A stretch of DNA of 64,000 bases from Flavobacterium sp. HSC-32F16 (GCF_024171645.1 NZ_JALKAC010000005.1:124001-188000); one strand, 5' to 3'; numbered from the stretch's first letter, positions 24,939-33,956 are shown. Numbers and translations: made by a program. The notes: a model not told the origin generated them from the letters alone.

Positions 24939-27380
24939 ATGGAGAGCAAAAAAAGTTACACAGCACTCAAAGTTCTATTCAGCTATGTTGCATTACTTGC
25001 TTTGGTTGTTACTGTAGGATGGTTTTTATATTCTGAAAATGTAGTTTATAAAAAACTCGAAGATAAAATTGCTTATGAAAAAACCAAAATTCTGCGTGTA
25101 AGTAAATTATTTTCTAATGTTTACAAAACAGAAAGTCTGGCAAGACAAACTATTCAGACTAATTCTGAAAAAGATTTTAAAAGTTATCTTATCGAAACCG
25201 ATTCTTTAAAAGCCAGAATTGATACTTTAAAACAAATCGTTACTACTGAATATCAAAAAACACTTTTGGATAGTGTAACCTATTTATTGTCTGAAAAAAC
25301 AGAAAACATCAGACAATTAAAAACCATAAAAAATAAAGCCGAAGATGAAGTTTCTGTCAATAATGCTATTGATGAGATTACGAAAATGGAGTTTAATCTT
25401 CGAAAACTGGAACTTCAGGATTTTACCAAAAATCCAAATGACTTAGGAAGTTACCAGCGAAATGTGCTGCAAAAATATGTGGATTATCTCAATCAGAATA
25501 TTCCAGATGACAGCACAAACACGCTGAGTAAAAAAGCATCGGATTCTATTTTGGCTAATTCTAAAAAACTGTTAAGCAACGTAAAACTAAAGGCTGAAAA
25601 GAAAAAAGAATCGCTGAATTTTGAAGAGAATAAATTGCTTAAAAATGAAATTGCAATTTCAGACCAGCTTAGAAAAGTACTTCGCATTATTGAACGTGAA
25701 ATTATCATTAACTCGATAAAAAACAACTCATTAAAAGAAAAATCTCTTAAAAAAGTCAACGAAATTGTAACGGCTTCGGCTATTGCTGGTTTAATTTTGA
25801 CTTTGTTTTTTTCTGTTTTAATTGTAAGCGATTATTCAAAATCGCAGGTGTACAAAAAACAGCTTGAGATTGCGAATTTCAAAACCAAGAATTTACTAAA
25901 AAGCCGTGAACAATTGATCTCGACTGTAAGTCATGATTTAAAAACGCCTTTGAGTACAATTGTGGGATATTCTGAACTTTTGGGAAATTCTGATATTAAT
26001 ACAAAACAGTCGTATTTTATTAAAAATATCAAAAATTCATCTGAATATATTACGCAGCTGGTTCAGGATTTATTAGACTTTTCGCGAATTGAAGCCGGAA
26101 AAATTACTATCGAGAAAGTTCCTTTTTTTCTACCTGAAATTATTGAAGATACAGCCCGAAATATTCAGACGGTCTACAAACAAAAAAACATTAATTTGAT
26201 TATTAATGTAGATGAAAAACTAAACACGAGAGTTGTAGGTGATCCGTTTCGACTGAAACAAATTTTGACTAATATCATTGGGAATGCATATAAATTTACC
26301 ACAGAAGGTCATATCAAAATCAGTTCGTATGTTAGTGAAAACGAAAACTTTTTTGTTATCACCATTGAAGACACAGGAATTGGAATTGAGAAAGGCAATC
26401 TTAAATTAGTTTTTGAAGAGTTTGCTCAGGCAAATGAAAATATCGAAAAGAAATATGGCGGAACTGGCTTAGGTCTTTCCATCTGTCAAAAGATAATTTC
26501 ATTTATGGGTGGCAGAATTAGTTTAGAAAGTACTTTTGGCAAAGGAAGTACATTTGAAATTAAAGTTCCTCTGGTATTTGATCACAGCGAAATTACGGTT
26601 GAAGAAATAAAACGAAACATTAGTCGAAATACAAAAAAACAAACTTTCATTGTTATTGATGATGACATCAATCTTCTCAATTTAACCAGCGGTGTTTTAA
26701 GACAGGAAAATCACGAGGTATTCTCTTTTACCAGCGCTGCAAAAGCTCTTGAAGCGATTCAGAATACTAATTTTGATTTTGTGATTACAGATATTCAAAT
26801 GCCGGAAATTGATGGTTTTATGTTTCTGGAAAAACTTCGTAACTCTGAAAAAAGCATTTATAAAAATCAGCCTGTAATTGCACTAACCGGAAGAACAGAT
26901 CTGGATTCTGGTATTTACACCAGAGCCGGTTTTACAACGGTGGTTAAAAAACCTTATTCCCCAAAAATATTGCTGGAAACGATTCAGCATATTTTAGATA
27001 ATGAAGAACTTCCAGAAGTTGAAATAAACGATCCCGAAGAAACTTCTTCGCCTCAATTGTATTCTTTAGAAACCCTAAAAGATTTTTTAGGGAATGACAA
27101 TGATGCTCTAAATGATGTTTTAAAAGCTTTTATAATAAGCAGTAACGAAAATTTGGATTTGCTTGAAAAAGCGGTAAATGAAGGAAACATTGCTGAAATA
27201 AATTCCATTGCACACAGAATTGCGCCAATGTTCAAGCAGATTGAAGCACGTGATATTGGGACAATTTTAAAAACTCTGGAACAGGATAATCTGGAAATTG
27301 CAGATCTGCAGGATATTTATACCGCTTTAAAAGCAAAAACAACTAAACTATTTTCTGCTTTAGAACAGGAAATAGTTTAG
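24939..27380 (+). CDS. Hybrid sensor histidine kinase with receiver and Hpt domains
   Basis: The 813-residue protein has a transmembrane segment (about 13-31), an extended helical sensor region, and a second transmembrane segment (about 280-297). A HisKA domain follows with the phospho-acceptor His332 in STVSHDLKTPLS. The HATPase part has NIIGNAYKFT, DTGIGI and KYGGTGLGLSI. A receiver domain carries Asp618 (VITDIQMPE), and a C-terminal Hpt domain carries His759 (SIAHRIAPMF). This is a full internal phosphorelay. The sigma-54 response regulator gene is convergent with a 4-bp overlap, so it is the probable output partner. Confidence 0.93.
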   Translation: MESKKSYTALKVLFSYVALLALVVTVGWFLYSENVVYKKLEDKIAYEKTKILRVSKLFSNVYKTESLARQTIQTNSEKDFKSYLIETDSLKARIDTLKQIVTTEYQKTLLDSVTYLLSEKTENIRQLKTIKNKAEDEVSVNNAIDEITKMEFNLRKLELQDFTKNPNDLGSYQRNVLQKYVDYLNQNIPDDSTNTLSKKASDSILANSKKLLSNVKLKAEKKKESLNFEENKLLKNEIAISDQLRKVLRIIEREIIINSIKNNSLKEKSLKKVNEIVTASAIAGLILTLFFSVLIVSDYSKSQVYKKQLEIANFKTKNLLKSREQLISTVSHDLKTPLSTIVGYSELLGNSDINTKQSYFIKNIKNSSEYITQLVQDLLDFSRIEAGKITIEKVPFFLPEIIEDTARNIQTVYKQKNINLIINVDEKLNTRVVGDPFRLKQILTNIIGNAYKFTTEGHIKISSYVSENENFFVITIEDTGIGIEKGNLKLVFEEFAQANENIEKKYGGTGLGLSICQKIISFMGGRISLESTFGKGSTFEIKVPLVFDHSEITVEEIKRNISRNTKKQTFIVIDDDINLLNLTSGVLRQENHEVFSFTSAAKALEAIQNTNFDFVITDIQMPEIDGFMFLEKLRNSEKSIYKNQPVIALTGRTDLDSGIYTRAGFTTVVKKPYSPKILLETIQHILDNEELPEVEINDPEETSSPQLYSLETLKDFLGNDNDALNDVLKAFIISSNENLDLLEKAVNEGNIAEINSIAHRIAPMFKQIEARDIGTILKTLEQDNLEIADLQDIYTALKAKTTKLFSALEQEIV

Positions 27381-28732
27381 TCAATATTGTATTGCTTTAA
27401 TTTATTGTAAAGCGTTTTTCTGGTAATTTTTAAAAGTTTTGCCGCTTCAGATTTATTATTCTGGGTTCTGTTAAGTGCCTGAATAATGGCTTCTTTTTCA
27501 TTATCTGATAATGAAAAACCAGCACTGCTGAAACCTTGTTTTTGTTTCTCTGCCTGGAAAAATTCAATTGGCAGTACATCACTTTCTATAAAATCGCCCT
27601 GCGTTAAAAGTGTGGCGCGTTTTACACAGTTTTGCAATTCACGTAAATTTCCCGGCCAGCTGTAGTTTTGAAAAATAGAAACTACTTCTGGAGAAAAACC
27701 TATAACTTCTTTATTTAACTGCTGATTGGCTTTTTCAAGGAAATAATCGGCAAAAACCATTAAATCTTCGTCACGATCTTTTAATGATGGAGACTGAATA
27801 GAGAATTCGTTGATTCTATGGTATAAATCTTCTCTAAAATCGCCGTTTTTTACTGCCTCGCGTAAATCTTCGTTTGTAGCGGTAATAATGCGTATATCGA
27901 CGTTTATTTCTTTATTGCTTCCAACAGGTTTTATTTTTCTTTCCTGAAGCGCACGCAATAACTGAATTTGGTTTTCATAAGAAAGGTTTCCTATTTCATC
28001 CAGAAAAAGAGTTCCTCCGTTTGCTGCTTCAAAATATCCCATTTTATCGCTGATAGCTCCGGTGAATGATCCTTTCAAGTGTCCAAAAAATTCACTTGCT
28101 GCCAGCTCTTTTGGAATCGCACCGCAATCAACTGCAATAAAATTATTGTTTTTTCTCTGGCTTTGCTGATGAATACTTTTAGCGATAATTTCTTTTCCTG
28201 TGCCGCTTTCGCCGATAATCAAAACCGACATATCTGTTGGACTTACCAATTGAATATGATCCAATAGTTTCTTTGATGCAACAGAAATTCCTCTTACGAA
28301 TTCATTTTCACCAGAAGCTGACGCTTTTTTAGCCGGTTTCTTTTCTTTAACCGGAGTTTCTTCTGCCTCTTTTGAAACTTGTAATGCATTCGTAATTACC
28401 AGTAAAACCTCATCGGGATTAAAAGGTTTTGAAATATAATCAGCCGCACCGTTTTTAATTGCTTTTACAGCTGTGTTTACATCAGAATATCCTGTCATTA
28501 AAACAACCGGAGTTTCAGGATGTGAGTTTTTAAATTCAGACATAAGTCCAATACCGTCAGAATCAGGCAGACGAAGATCTGTCAAAATCAAATCGAAGGA
28601 TTCATTTTTGATTGCTGCTCTGGCTTCTAAAGCGGAAAAGGCGACGGCTACTTCGTATTTGTTTTTAGTTAGAAATTTTTCTAATAATTTACAAAACGAA
28701 ATATCATCTTCTATAACTAATATCTTTGGCAT
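27377..28732 (-). CDS. NtrC-family sigma-54-dependent response regulator
   Basis: The 451 residues comprise a receiver domain (1-120, phospho-Asp in LILTDLRLPDSDG), an AAA+ sigma-54-interaction domain (about 148-375) and a Fis-type helix-turn-helix (KSEAAKLLKITRKTLYNKLK at the C-terminus). The AAA+ part has Walker A GESGTGKE, Walker B GGTLFLDEIG and the sigma-54 contact loop as GSFTGA rather than GAFTGA. It should activate sigma-54 promoters when phosphorylated, probably by the convergent hybrid kinase. A matching -24/-12 promoter lies upstream of the PepSY-like genes. Confidence 0.95.
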   Translation of the reverse strand: MPKILVIEDDISFCKLLEKFLTKNKYEVAVAFSALEARAAIKNESFDLILTDLRLPDSDGIGLMSEFKNSHPETPVVLMTGYSDVNTAVKAIKNGAADYISKPFNPDEVLLVITNALQVSKEAEETPVKEKKPAKKASASGENEFVRGISVASKKLLDHIQLVSPTDMSVLIIGESGTGKEIIAKSIHQQSQRKNNNFIAVDCGAIPKELAASEFFGHLKGSFTGAISDKMGYFEAANGGTLFLDEIGNLSYENQIQLLRALQERKIKPVGSNKEINVDIRIITATNEDLREAVKNGDFREDLYHRINEFSIQSPSLKDRDEDLMVFADYFLEKANQQLNKEVIGFSPEVVSIFQNYSWPGNLRELQNCVKRATLLTQGDFIESDVLPIEFFQAEKQKQGFSSAGFSLSDNEKEAIIQALNRTQNNKSEAAKLLKITRKTLYNKLKQYNID

Positions 28733-28801
28733 TTGCTTTTAGGGACTTTTTTGCTAAAATAACACTATTAAAGTTATAATTTCTTAAAATTATGCGAAAA
28801 A

Positions 28802-28836
28802 AAAAGAGATTGCACGATGCAATCTCTTTTTCACCA
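28802..28836 (-). terminator. Terminator of the PepSY-like gene array
   Basis: AAAAAGAGATTGCA and TGCAATCTCTTTTT form a long perfect stem around a CGA loop. It lies after the last minus-strand PepSY-like gene and before the NtrC-type gene. Confidence 0.85.
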
Positions 28837-28861
28837 AAAACATAAATCTAATTTCACCTAA

Positions 28862-29158
28862 TTATATCTTCAACCAGTTGCCATTGACATCTGAATACAC
28901 AGTAGCCTTTTGGTCACCAACTGATATTTCTAGTTTGTATTCTTTTTTATCATTAATATATGCTTTAACCAATTTTGCATTAGGGTAAGCAGTTTGCAGA
29001 GCCGTTTTTACAGCCGCCGGTACAGCATCTGTAGTAACTTCGGTATATTCTGCCTGAACAGAAATTGACGTCTTTACTTTATTGGGAGTTATCTCTGCAA
29101 TTGCAGGAATTGATAAGCTGCCTAAAATAATTGCTGCTGAAATGGCTAACTTTTTCAT
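28862..29158 (-). CDS. Secreted PepSY-like protein, paralogue 5
   Basis: The 98-residue protein has a signal peptide (MKKLAISAAIILGSLSIPAIA) and one small PepSY-like (DUF2874-type) domain. The conserved signature runs VPAAVKTALQTAYPNAKLVK, then EYKLEISVGDQKATVY and ends with DVNGNWLK. Such domains are predicted periplasmic, and related folds inhibit proteases or bind ligands. It is the last of five tandem paralogues read leftward and is separated from paralogue 4 by 16 bp. Confidence 0.85.
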   Translation of the reverse strand: MKKLAISAAIILGSLSIPAIAEITPNKVKTSISVQAEYTEVTTDAVPAAVKTALQTAYPNAKLVKAYINDKKEYKLEISVGDQKATVYSDVNGNWLKI

Positions 29159-29174
29159 ATTGCTCTGTGTTTAT

Positions 29175-29471
29175 TTATTTTTTAATGATATTTCCTGAAG
29201 CATCTGTAAATACAGTATACTTTTTGTCTCCGCTTGAAATTTCAAGTTTGTACTCATTCTTGTCGTTTTTGTACGCTTTTTCAAGTTTTGTACCTGGAAA
29301 TGATTTTTCAATCGTTGACTTTACAGCTGCTGGTACAGCATCTGCAGTAACTTCAGTATATCCGTCCTGGATATTTACTGATGCAATTATTGAGTTCACT
29401 TGCGATGGAACAGCTGCCTGTACAGACAAACCTCCCAAAATAATTGCTGCTGATAAGATTAATTTTTTCAT
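29175..29471 (-). CDS. Secreted PepSY-like protein, paralogue 4
   Basis: 98 residues with signal peptide MKKLILSAAIILGGLSVQA and one PepSY-like domain: VPAAVKSTIEKSFPGTKLEK, EYKLEISSGDKKYTVF, DASGNIIKK. The signal peptide is nearly identical to that of paralogue 3, supporting local duplication. It sits in the same transcription direction 18 bp below paralogue 3. Confidence 0.85.
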   Translation of the reverse strand: MKKLILSAAIILGGLSVQAAVPSQVNSIIASVNIQDGYTEVTADAVPAAVKSTIEKSFPGTKLEKAYKNDKNEYKLEISSGDKKYTVFTDASGNIIKK

Positions 29472-29489
29472 AATGCTTAATTTTTATAA

Positions 29490-29780
29490 TTATTTTTTAA
29501 GAATGTTTCCTGTTGCATCAGTGTAAACAATAGATTTTTCTCCTCTAACTGTGATTTCAATCTTATATTCTTTGTTTGAATTCACAAATGCTTTTTCGAG
29601 TTTTACACCCGGATAAGCATCATCCAGAGATTTTTTAATCGCTGCCGGAACGGCGTCGACTTCTTTATAATCATCCTGATATTTTACTGAATTTACTGTA
29701 GTGGTGGTTAAAACAGTATTTTCTGCCTGCATTGACAGCCCTCCTAATAGGATTGCTGCCGATAATATTAGCTTTTTCAT
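29490..29780 (-). CDS. Secreted PepSY-like protein, paralogue 3
   Basis: 96 residues with signal peptide MKKLILSAAILLGGLSMQA and one PepSY-like domain: VPAAIKKSLDDAYPGVKLEK, EYKIEITVRGEKSIVY, DATGNILKK. It lacks two residues near the mature N-terminus compared with its neighbours (EVDAVPAA in place of EVTADAVPAA). Confidence 0.85.
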   Translation of the reverse strand: MKKLILSAAILLGGLSMQAENTVLTTTTVNSVKYQDDYKEVDAVPAAIKKSLDDAYPGVKLEKAFVNSNKEYKIEITVRGEKSIVYTDATGNILKK

Positions 29781-29805
29781 AATAATAGTTTTTTAGGGTT
29801 AGTTG

Positions 29806-30102
29806 TTATTTTTTTACCCAGGTTCCATCTGCATTAGCATAAAGAGATCCTACTTTGTCTCCAACGGTAACTTCTAATTTGTATTGAGAAGCACTGTTTT
29901 TGTATGCTTTATTAAGAACTGCATCCGGATATGCTTTTTTAAGTGCATCTGTTACCGCTGCCGGTACTTCTGTTAATGCTACTTCTGTATAATCATCTTG
30001 AAATGATACTTCTTTTACGATTGTATTTGTAGTTGGCGAAGTTGAAGCAAATGATGTTAAACCTCCCAAAACGATTGCGGCTGATAAAAATAAATTTTTC
30101 AT
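29806..30102 (-). CDS. Secreted PepSY-like protein, paralogue 2
   Basis: 98 residues with signal peptide MKNLFLSAAIVLGGLTSFA and domain VPAAVTDALKKAYPDAVLNK, YKLEVTVGDKVGSLYANADG, TWVKK. It is most similar to paralogue 1, with which it shares the signal peptide and the ANADGTW ending. The 112-bp gap to paralogue 1 has no second GGCAC-type promoter, so it probably depends on the upstream one. Confidence 0.85.
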   Translation of the reverse strand: MKNLFLSAAIVLGGLTSFASTSPTTNTIVKEVSFQDDYTEVALTEVPAAVTDALKKAYPDAVLNKAYKNSASQYKLEVTVGDKVGSLYANADGTWVKK

Positions 30103-30214
30103 GATAGTGATGTTTTAATATTGTTAATTTAATTTTAGTATTCTTAATTTGAATCTCCATAAGAACCTAAGTTAGATTGTTTGATTACTTTTTTAATCTT
30201 AGAGTTTTTTAGGA

Positions 30215-30511
30215 TTATTTTTTAATCCAGGTTCCGTCAGCATTAGCAAAAAGATTTCCTACTTTTTCACCTACTGTTACGTCTAATTTATACTCTGATT
30301 TTTCGTTTTTGTATGCTTTAGTAATTACGGCATCCGGATACGCTTTTTTCAAAGACTCAACAATTGGAGCTGGTAATTCTTCTAATTTAATTTCAGTATA
30401 CTCGTCTGCAACTGATATAACTTTTACTATAGAACTTGTAATTGGAGTTGTAGAAGCAAATGTTGTTAAACCTCCTAAAACAATTGCGGCTGATAAAAAT
30501 AAATTTTTCAT
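30215..30511 (-). CDS. Secreted PepSY-like protein, paralogue 1
   Basis: 98 residues with signal peptide MKNLFLSAAIVLGGLTTFA and domain LPAPIVESLKKAYPDAVITK, YKLDVTVGEKVGNLFANADG, TWIKK. This is the promoter-proximal gene of the five. A sigma-54-type -24/-12 element lies about 50 bp upstream (30559-30574), so it is the likely main output of the adjacent two-component system. Confidence 0.86.
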   Translation of the reverse strand: MKNLFLSAAIVLGGLTTFASTTPITSSIVKVISVADEYTEIKLEELPAPIVESLKKAYPDAVITKAYKNEKSEYKLDVTVGEKVGNLFANADGTWIKK

Positions 30512-30558
30512 AATGTGTATATTTAAATAGTTAATAGTTTGTTTTACACTTTAGATAA

Positions 30559-30574
30559 AGAAACTATTGTGCCG
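30559..30574 (-). promoter_or_regulatory. Candidate sigma-54 (-24/-12) promoter
   Basis: Read on the minus strand, CGGCACAATAGTTTCT aligns with the consensus TGGCAC-N5-TTGCW: GGCAC is exact, the spacing is correct and TTTC stands for TTGC. It lies 48 bp upstream of the first PepSY-like ATG. Confidence 0.65.
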
Positions 30575-30662
30575 AAAATCAAACATGACCACTTAAACCT
30601 ACATAAAGACCTGTATTTAAAGGGATTTACAGCTTTATGCCAAAAAATGAAAAATATAAAAA

Positions 30663-30703
30663 AGTGTGTAAACTGATAAAACAGTGTGTAAAAAGTATAC
30701 ACA
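30663..30703. promoter_or_regulatory. Candidate activator binding sites upstream of the sigma-54 promoter
   Basis: AGTGTGTAAA occurs at 30663-30672 and again at 30683-30692, exactly 20 bp apart (about two helical turns). The second copy overlaps an inverted repeat TGTGTA-N7-TACACA (30685-30703). The site is about 90-130 bp upstream of the -24/-12 element, the usual distance for an NtrC-type enhancer. Confidence 0.55.
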
Positions 30704-30789
30704 ATTAGTGTTTACTTCAATCAAAAAACAATAAAACTTATCAAAACCAAAACAAGCTTATTGATCAAAAAAAATCATTTTAAAACAAA

Positions 30790-30815
30790 AAAGGCCGTCA
30801 ATATTGACGGCCTTT
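30790..30815 (-). terminator. Terminator of the accBC operon
   Basis: A perfect 26-bp palindrome centred on AATATT with arms AAAGGCCGTC and GACGGCCTTT. It lies just past the accC stop; the run of T on the minus strand is supplied by the A-tract before it. Confidence 0.88.
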
Positions 30816-30818
30816 AAA

Positions 30819-32165
30819 TTATTCTGGACTATTCATTTTAAAAGTATCCATAAATGCAGTTGTATAATCTCCTGCAATATATTTTGGATCATCCATTAAT
30901 TGTCTGTGGAAAGGTATTGTAGTTTTCACGCCTTCGATCACAAATTCATCAAGAGCTCTTCGCATTTTGCTGATAGCTTCTTCACGAGACTGCGCTGTTG
31001 TAATTAACTTAGCAATCATAGAATCGTAATTTGGCGGAATACTGTAACCAGAGTATACGTGAGTATCTAAACGAACTCCGTGGCCTCCCGGCATATGAAG
31101 CGTAGTAATTTTTCCTGGTGAAGGACGAAAATCATTATAAGGATCTTCAGCATTAATACGACATTCGATAGCGTGTAATTCTGGAAGGTAGTTTTTTCCA
31201 GAAATTGGAATTCCGGCAGCAACCATAATCTGCTCACGAATTAAATCGTAATCAATTACTTGTTCAGTAATTGGGTGCTCAACCTGAATACGCGTATTCA
31301 TTTCCATGAAATAGAAATTTCTGTGTTTGTCCACAAGAAATTCTACAGTTCCAGCGCCTTCGTATTTAATGAATTCTGCCGCTTTTACAGCAGCTTCTCC
31401 CATTTTAGTACGCAATTCGTCTGTCATGAAAGGTGAAGGTGTTTCTTCTGTAAGTTTTTGGTGACGACGTTGTACTGAGCAGTCTCTCTCAGAAAGGTGA
31501 CATGCTTTTCCGTAAGAATCTCCAACAACCTGAATTTCGATATGACGTGGCTCTTCGATAAGTTTCTCCATGTACATTCCGTCATTTCCAAATGCTGCAG
31601 CAGCTTCCTGACGTGCACTTTCCCAAGCTTTTAAAAGCTCTTCTTCTTTCCAGATAGCACGCATTCCTTTTCCACCACCACCAGCAGTAGCTTTCATCAT
31701 AACTGGATAACCAATTTCTTTAGCTACTTTTAGTGCATGCTCATAAGATTCTAATAATCCGTCTGAACCTGGCACACATGGAACTCCTGCGGCTTTCATT
31801 GTAGCTTTTGCAGAAGCTTTATCTCCCATTCTGTCGATCATTTCAGGAGCTGCACCAATAAATTTGATTCCGTGCTCTTGACAAATTTTTGAGAATTTAG
31901 CATTCTCAGAAAGAAAACCGTATCCTGGGTGTATTGCGTCAGCATTAGTAATTTCTGCAGCAGCAATAATATTTGACATTTTTAAATACGATAAGTTACT
32001 TGGAGGAGGACCAATACAAACCGCTTCGTCAGCAAATTTAACATGCAAACTTTCTGCATCGGCTGTAGAGTAAACTGCTACAGTCTTGATTCCCATTTCC
32101 TTGCACGTACGAATTACACGAAGTGCAATTTCTCCTCTATTCGCAATTAATATTTTTTTAAACAT
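30819..32165 (-). CDS. accC: Acetyl-CoA carboxylase biotin carboxylase subunit
   Basis: AccC carboxylates the biotin on AccB using ATP and bicarbonate, the first half-reaction of malonyl-CoA formation. The 448 residues are standard. It starts FKKILIANRGEIALRVIRTC, and the ATP-grasp loop KATAGGGGKGMR is near residue 160. Catalytic segments include HLSERDCSVQRRHQKLTEE, FYFMEMNTRIQVEHPITE and ECRINAEDP. It is the last gene of the pdxA-DUF177-rpmF-fabH-accB-accC block and has the strong terminator at 30790. The 108-bp gap to accB holds repeated TCTAAAA tracts. Confidence 0.97.
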   Translation of the reverse strand: MFKKILIANRGEIALRVIRTCKEMGIKTVAVYSTADAESLHVKFADEAVCIGPPPSNLSYLKMSNIIAAAEITNADAIHPGYGFLSENAKFSKICQEHGIKFIGAAPEMIDRMGDKASAKATMKAAGVPCVPGSDGLLESYEHALKVAKEIGYPVMMKATAGGGGKGMRAIWKEEELLKAWESARQEAAAAFGNDGMYMEKLIEEPRHIEIQVVGDSYGKACHLSERDCSVQRRHQKLTEETPSPFMTDELRTKMGEAAVKAAEFIKYEGAGTVEFLVDKHRNFYFMEMNTRIQVEHPITEQVIDYDLIREQIMVAAGIPISGKNYLPELHAIECRINAEDPYNDFRPSPGKITTLHMPGGHGVRLDTHVYSGYSIPPNYDSMIAKLITTAQSREEAISKMRRALDEFVIEGVKTTIPFHRQLMDDPKYIAGDYTTAFMDTFKMNSPE

Positions 32166-32273
32166 CTTATTTTAATTAGATAATTAGACAATTTGATAAT
32201 TAGATAATTTTAGATGGTTAAAAAATTCTCTTTAAATCCATTCTAAAATCTAAAATCTAAAATCTAAATTTAT

Positions 32274-32762
32274 TTATGATGGATCTACTAAGAATAAAGG
32301 TTGATCAAATTCAACTGGCGACATATCGTCAACAAGAATTTTCACAATTTTACCTGAAATTTCTGATTCGATTTCATTGAATAATTTCATTGCTTCAATT
32401 ACACAAAGAACATCTCCTTTTGCGATAGTACTTCCAACTTCTGTAAAAACTGGTTTGTCTGGAGATGGTTTTCTATAGAATGTTCCAATGATTGGAGATT
32501 TTATAGTAACGAATTTAGAATTCTCAGCTGGAGCTTGAGCCTCAGTAGCAGCATTTACAACTACTGGAGCAGTTACTTGTGGAGCAGCTGTTTGAGGCAA
32601 TGCAGCCTGAGCTGGCAATTGCTGTACATAAGTCGTCTCCGTTACATTTCCTTCTAAAGTTGTTCTGATCGTGATTTTTACATCATCCATTTCTAACTTC
32701 ACTTCTGCAACACCCGAATTTGCTACAAATTTGATTAGGTTTTGAATTTCTTTTAAATCCAT
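32274..32762 (-). CDS. accB: Acetyl-CoA carboxylase biotin carboxyl carrier protein
   Basis: AccB carries the biotin that shuttles carboxyl groups between AccC and the carboxyltransferase. In its 162 residues an N-terminal helical segment (MDLKEIQNLIKFVANSGVAE) is followed by an Ala/Pro/Gln-rich linker (about 40-80). The C-terminal biotinyl domain has the acceptor lysine in CVIEAMKLFNEIE near residue 122. Located 23 bp downstream of fabH. Confidence 0.97.
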   Translation of the reverse strand: MDLKEIQNLIKFVANSGVAEVKLEMDDVKITIRTTLEGNVTETTYVQQLPAQAALPQTAAPQVTAPVVVNAATEAQAPAENSKFVTIKSPIIGTFYRKPSPDKPVFTEVGSTIAKGDVLCVIEAMKLFNEIESEISGKIVKILVDDMSPVEFDQPLFLVDPS

Positions 32763-32785
32763 AATGATTCGTTTTTAGTTTTAAT

Positions 32786-33784
32786 TTATTTCTTATCGTA
32801 AGCCCATTTTAAGTAAATAGATCCCCAAGTGAATCCTCCTCCAAATGCTGCTAAAATAATATTATCTCCTTTTTTGAGTTGTTTCTCAAAATCATAAAGT
32901 ACCAAAGGTAATGTTCCTGAAGTTGTATTGCCATATCTTTCGATATTAACTAACACTTTAGACTCTTCTAATTCTAGTCTTCCTGCAGTTGCATCGATGA
33001 TGCGCTTATTCGCCTGGTGAGGCACTAACCAATCAACATCCTGATTTGTTAAATTGTTTCTTTGCAAGATTAATTCGCTGGCATCTGCCATATTGGTTAC
33101 AGCATATTTAAATACTGTTTTTCCATCTTGCATAATATTGTGCTGTCTGTTTTTCACAGTATCTTCTGAAGCCGGAATCAAAGATCCTCCTGCTGGTATT
33201 TTAAGAAAATCTCTTCCTACACCATCACTTCTTAAGTATTCGTCTTGTAACCCCAGACCTTCATAATTTGGTTCGAACAAAACTGCTCCTGCTCCATCAC
33301 CAAAAATAATACAAGTTGCTCTGTCTGTATAATCCACAATTGACGACATTTTATCGGCTCCAATTAAAAGAACTTTTTTATATCTTCCAGATTGTACATA
33401 AGCCGCAGCAGTAGACATTCCGTATAAGAAACTTGAACAAGCCGCCTGCAAATCGTATGCGAATGCATTTGAAGCTCCAATTTCTGTTGCAACATAGACT
33501 CCTGTAGATGCGACCATCATATCTGGCGTTGCAGTTGCCATTATAACCATATCAATTTCAAGAGGATCAATATTAGCTTTTGCTATTAAATCCTTTGCAG
33601 CTTGTATGGCAAGGTAAGATGTTCCTTTATCAGCATCTTTAAGAATTCTTCTTTCTTTAATTCCTGTACGAGTGGTAATCCATTCGTCATTGGTATCTAC
33701 CATTGTTTCCAACACTTTATTAGAAAGCACAAAGTCTGGAACGTAGCCTCCAACAGCGGTAATTGCGGCTGTGATTGTATTCAT
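32786..33784 (-). CDS. fabH: Beta-ketoacyl-ACP synthase III
   Basis: FabH starts fatty-acid synthesis by condensing an acyl-CoA with malonyl-ACP. The 332 residues hold the catalytic triad: Cys in LQAACSSFLYGM near residue 115, His in DWLVPHQANKRI, and Asn in NIERYGNTTSGT. ATRTGIKERR near residue 40 is the usual CoA-binding segment. In branched-chain-fatty-acid-rich flavobacteria the primer is probably branched, but the sequence does not decide this. Placed between rpmF and accB as is usual in the group. Confidence 0.96.
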   Translation of the reverse strand: MNTITAAITAVGGYVPDFVLSNKVLETMVDTNDEWITTRTGIKERRILKDADKGTSYLAIQAAKDLIAKANIDPLEIDMVIMATATPDMMVASTGVYVATEIGASNAFAYDLQAACSSFLYGMSTAAAYVQSGRYKKVLLIGADKMSSIVDYTDRATCIIFGDGAGAVLFEPNYEGLGLQDEYLRSDGVGRDFLKIPAGGSLIPASEDTVKNRQHNIMQDGKTVFKYAVTNMADASELILQRNNLTNQDVDWLVPHQANKRIIDATAGRLELEESKVLVNIERYGNTTSGTLPLVLYDFEKQLKKGDNIILAAFGGGFTWGSIYLKWAYDKK

Positions 33785-33909
33785 TATATTCTATTATTTC
33801 CTTTCAAATATTAGTATTTGAAAAATTTTTAAAAGACTCGAAAATTACAAAAAAAATCAAAACGAATTTGCCTGTATTTTCTTAAAAAACAAAAATTATA
33901 ACCAACAAA

Positions 33910-33931
33910 AAAAACTCTCACTATGTGAGAG
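33910..33931 (-). terminator. Terminator between rpmF and fabH
   Basis: AACTCTCAC and GTGAGAGTT form a perfect stem around a short loop, just after the rpmF stop. On the minus strand the following bases are T-rich. It may attenuate rather than stop read-through into fabH. Confidence 0.75.
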
Positions 33932-33956
33932 TTCTAGTATAATTTACAAAAACGTA

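Noticed and set aside
28862..30511. CRISPR-like regular repeats
   Set aside because: The periodicity comes from paralogous genes, not short identical repeats with spacers.
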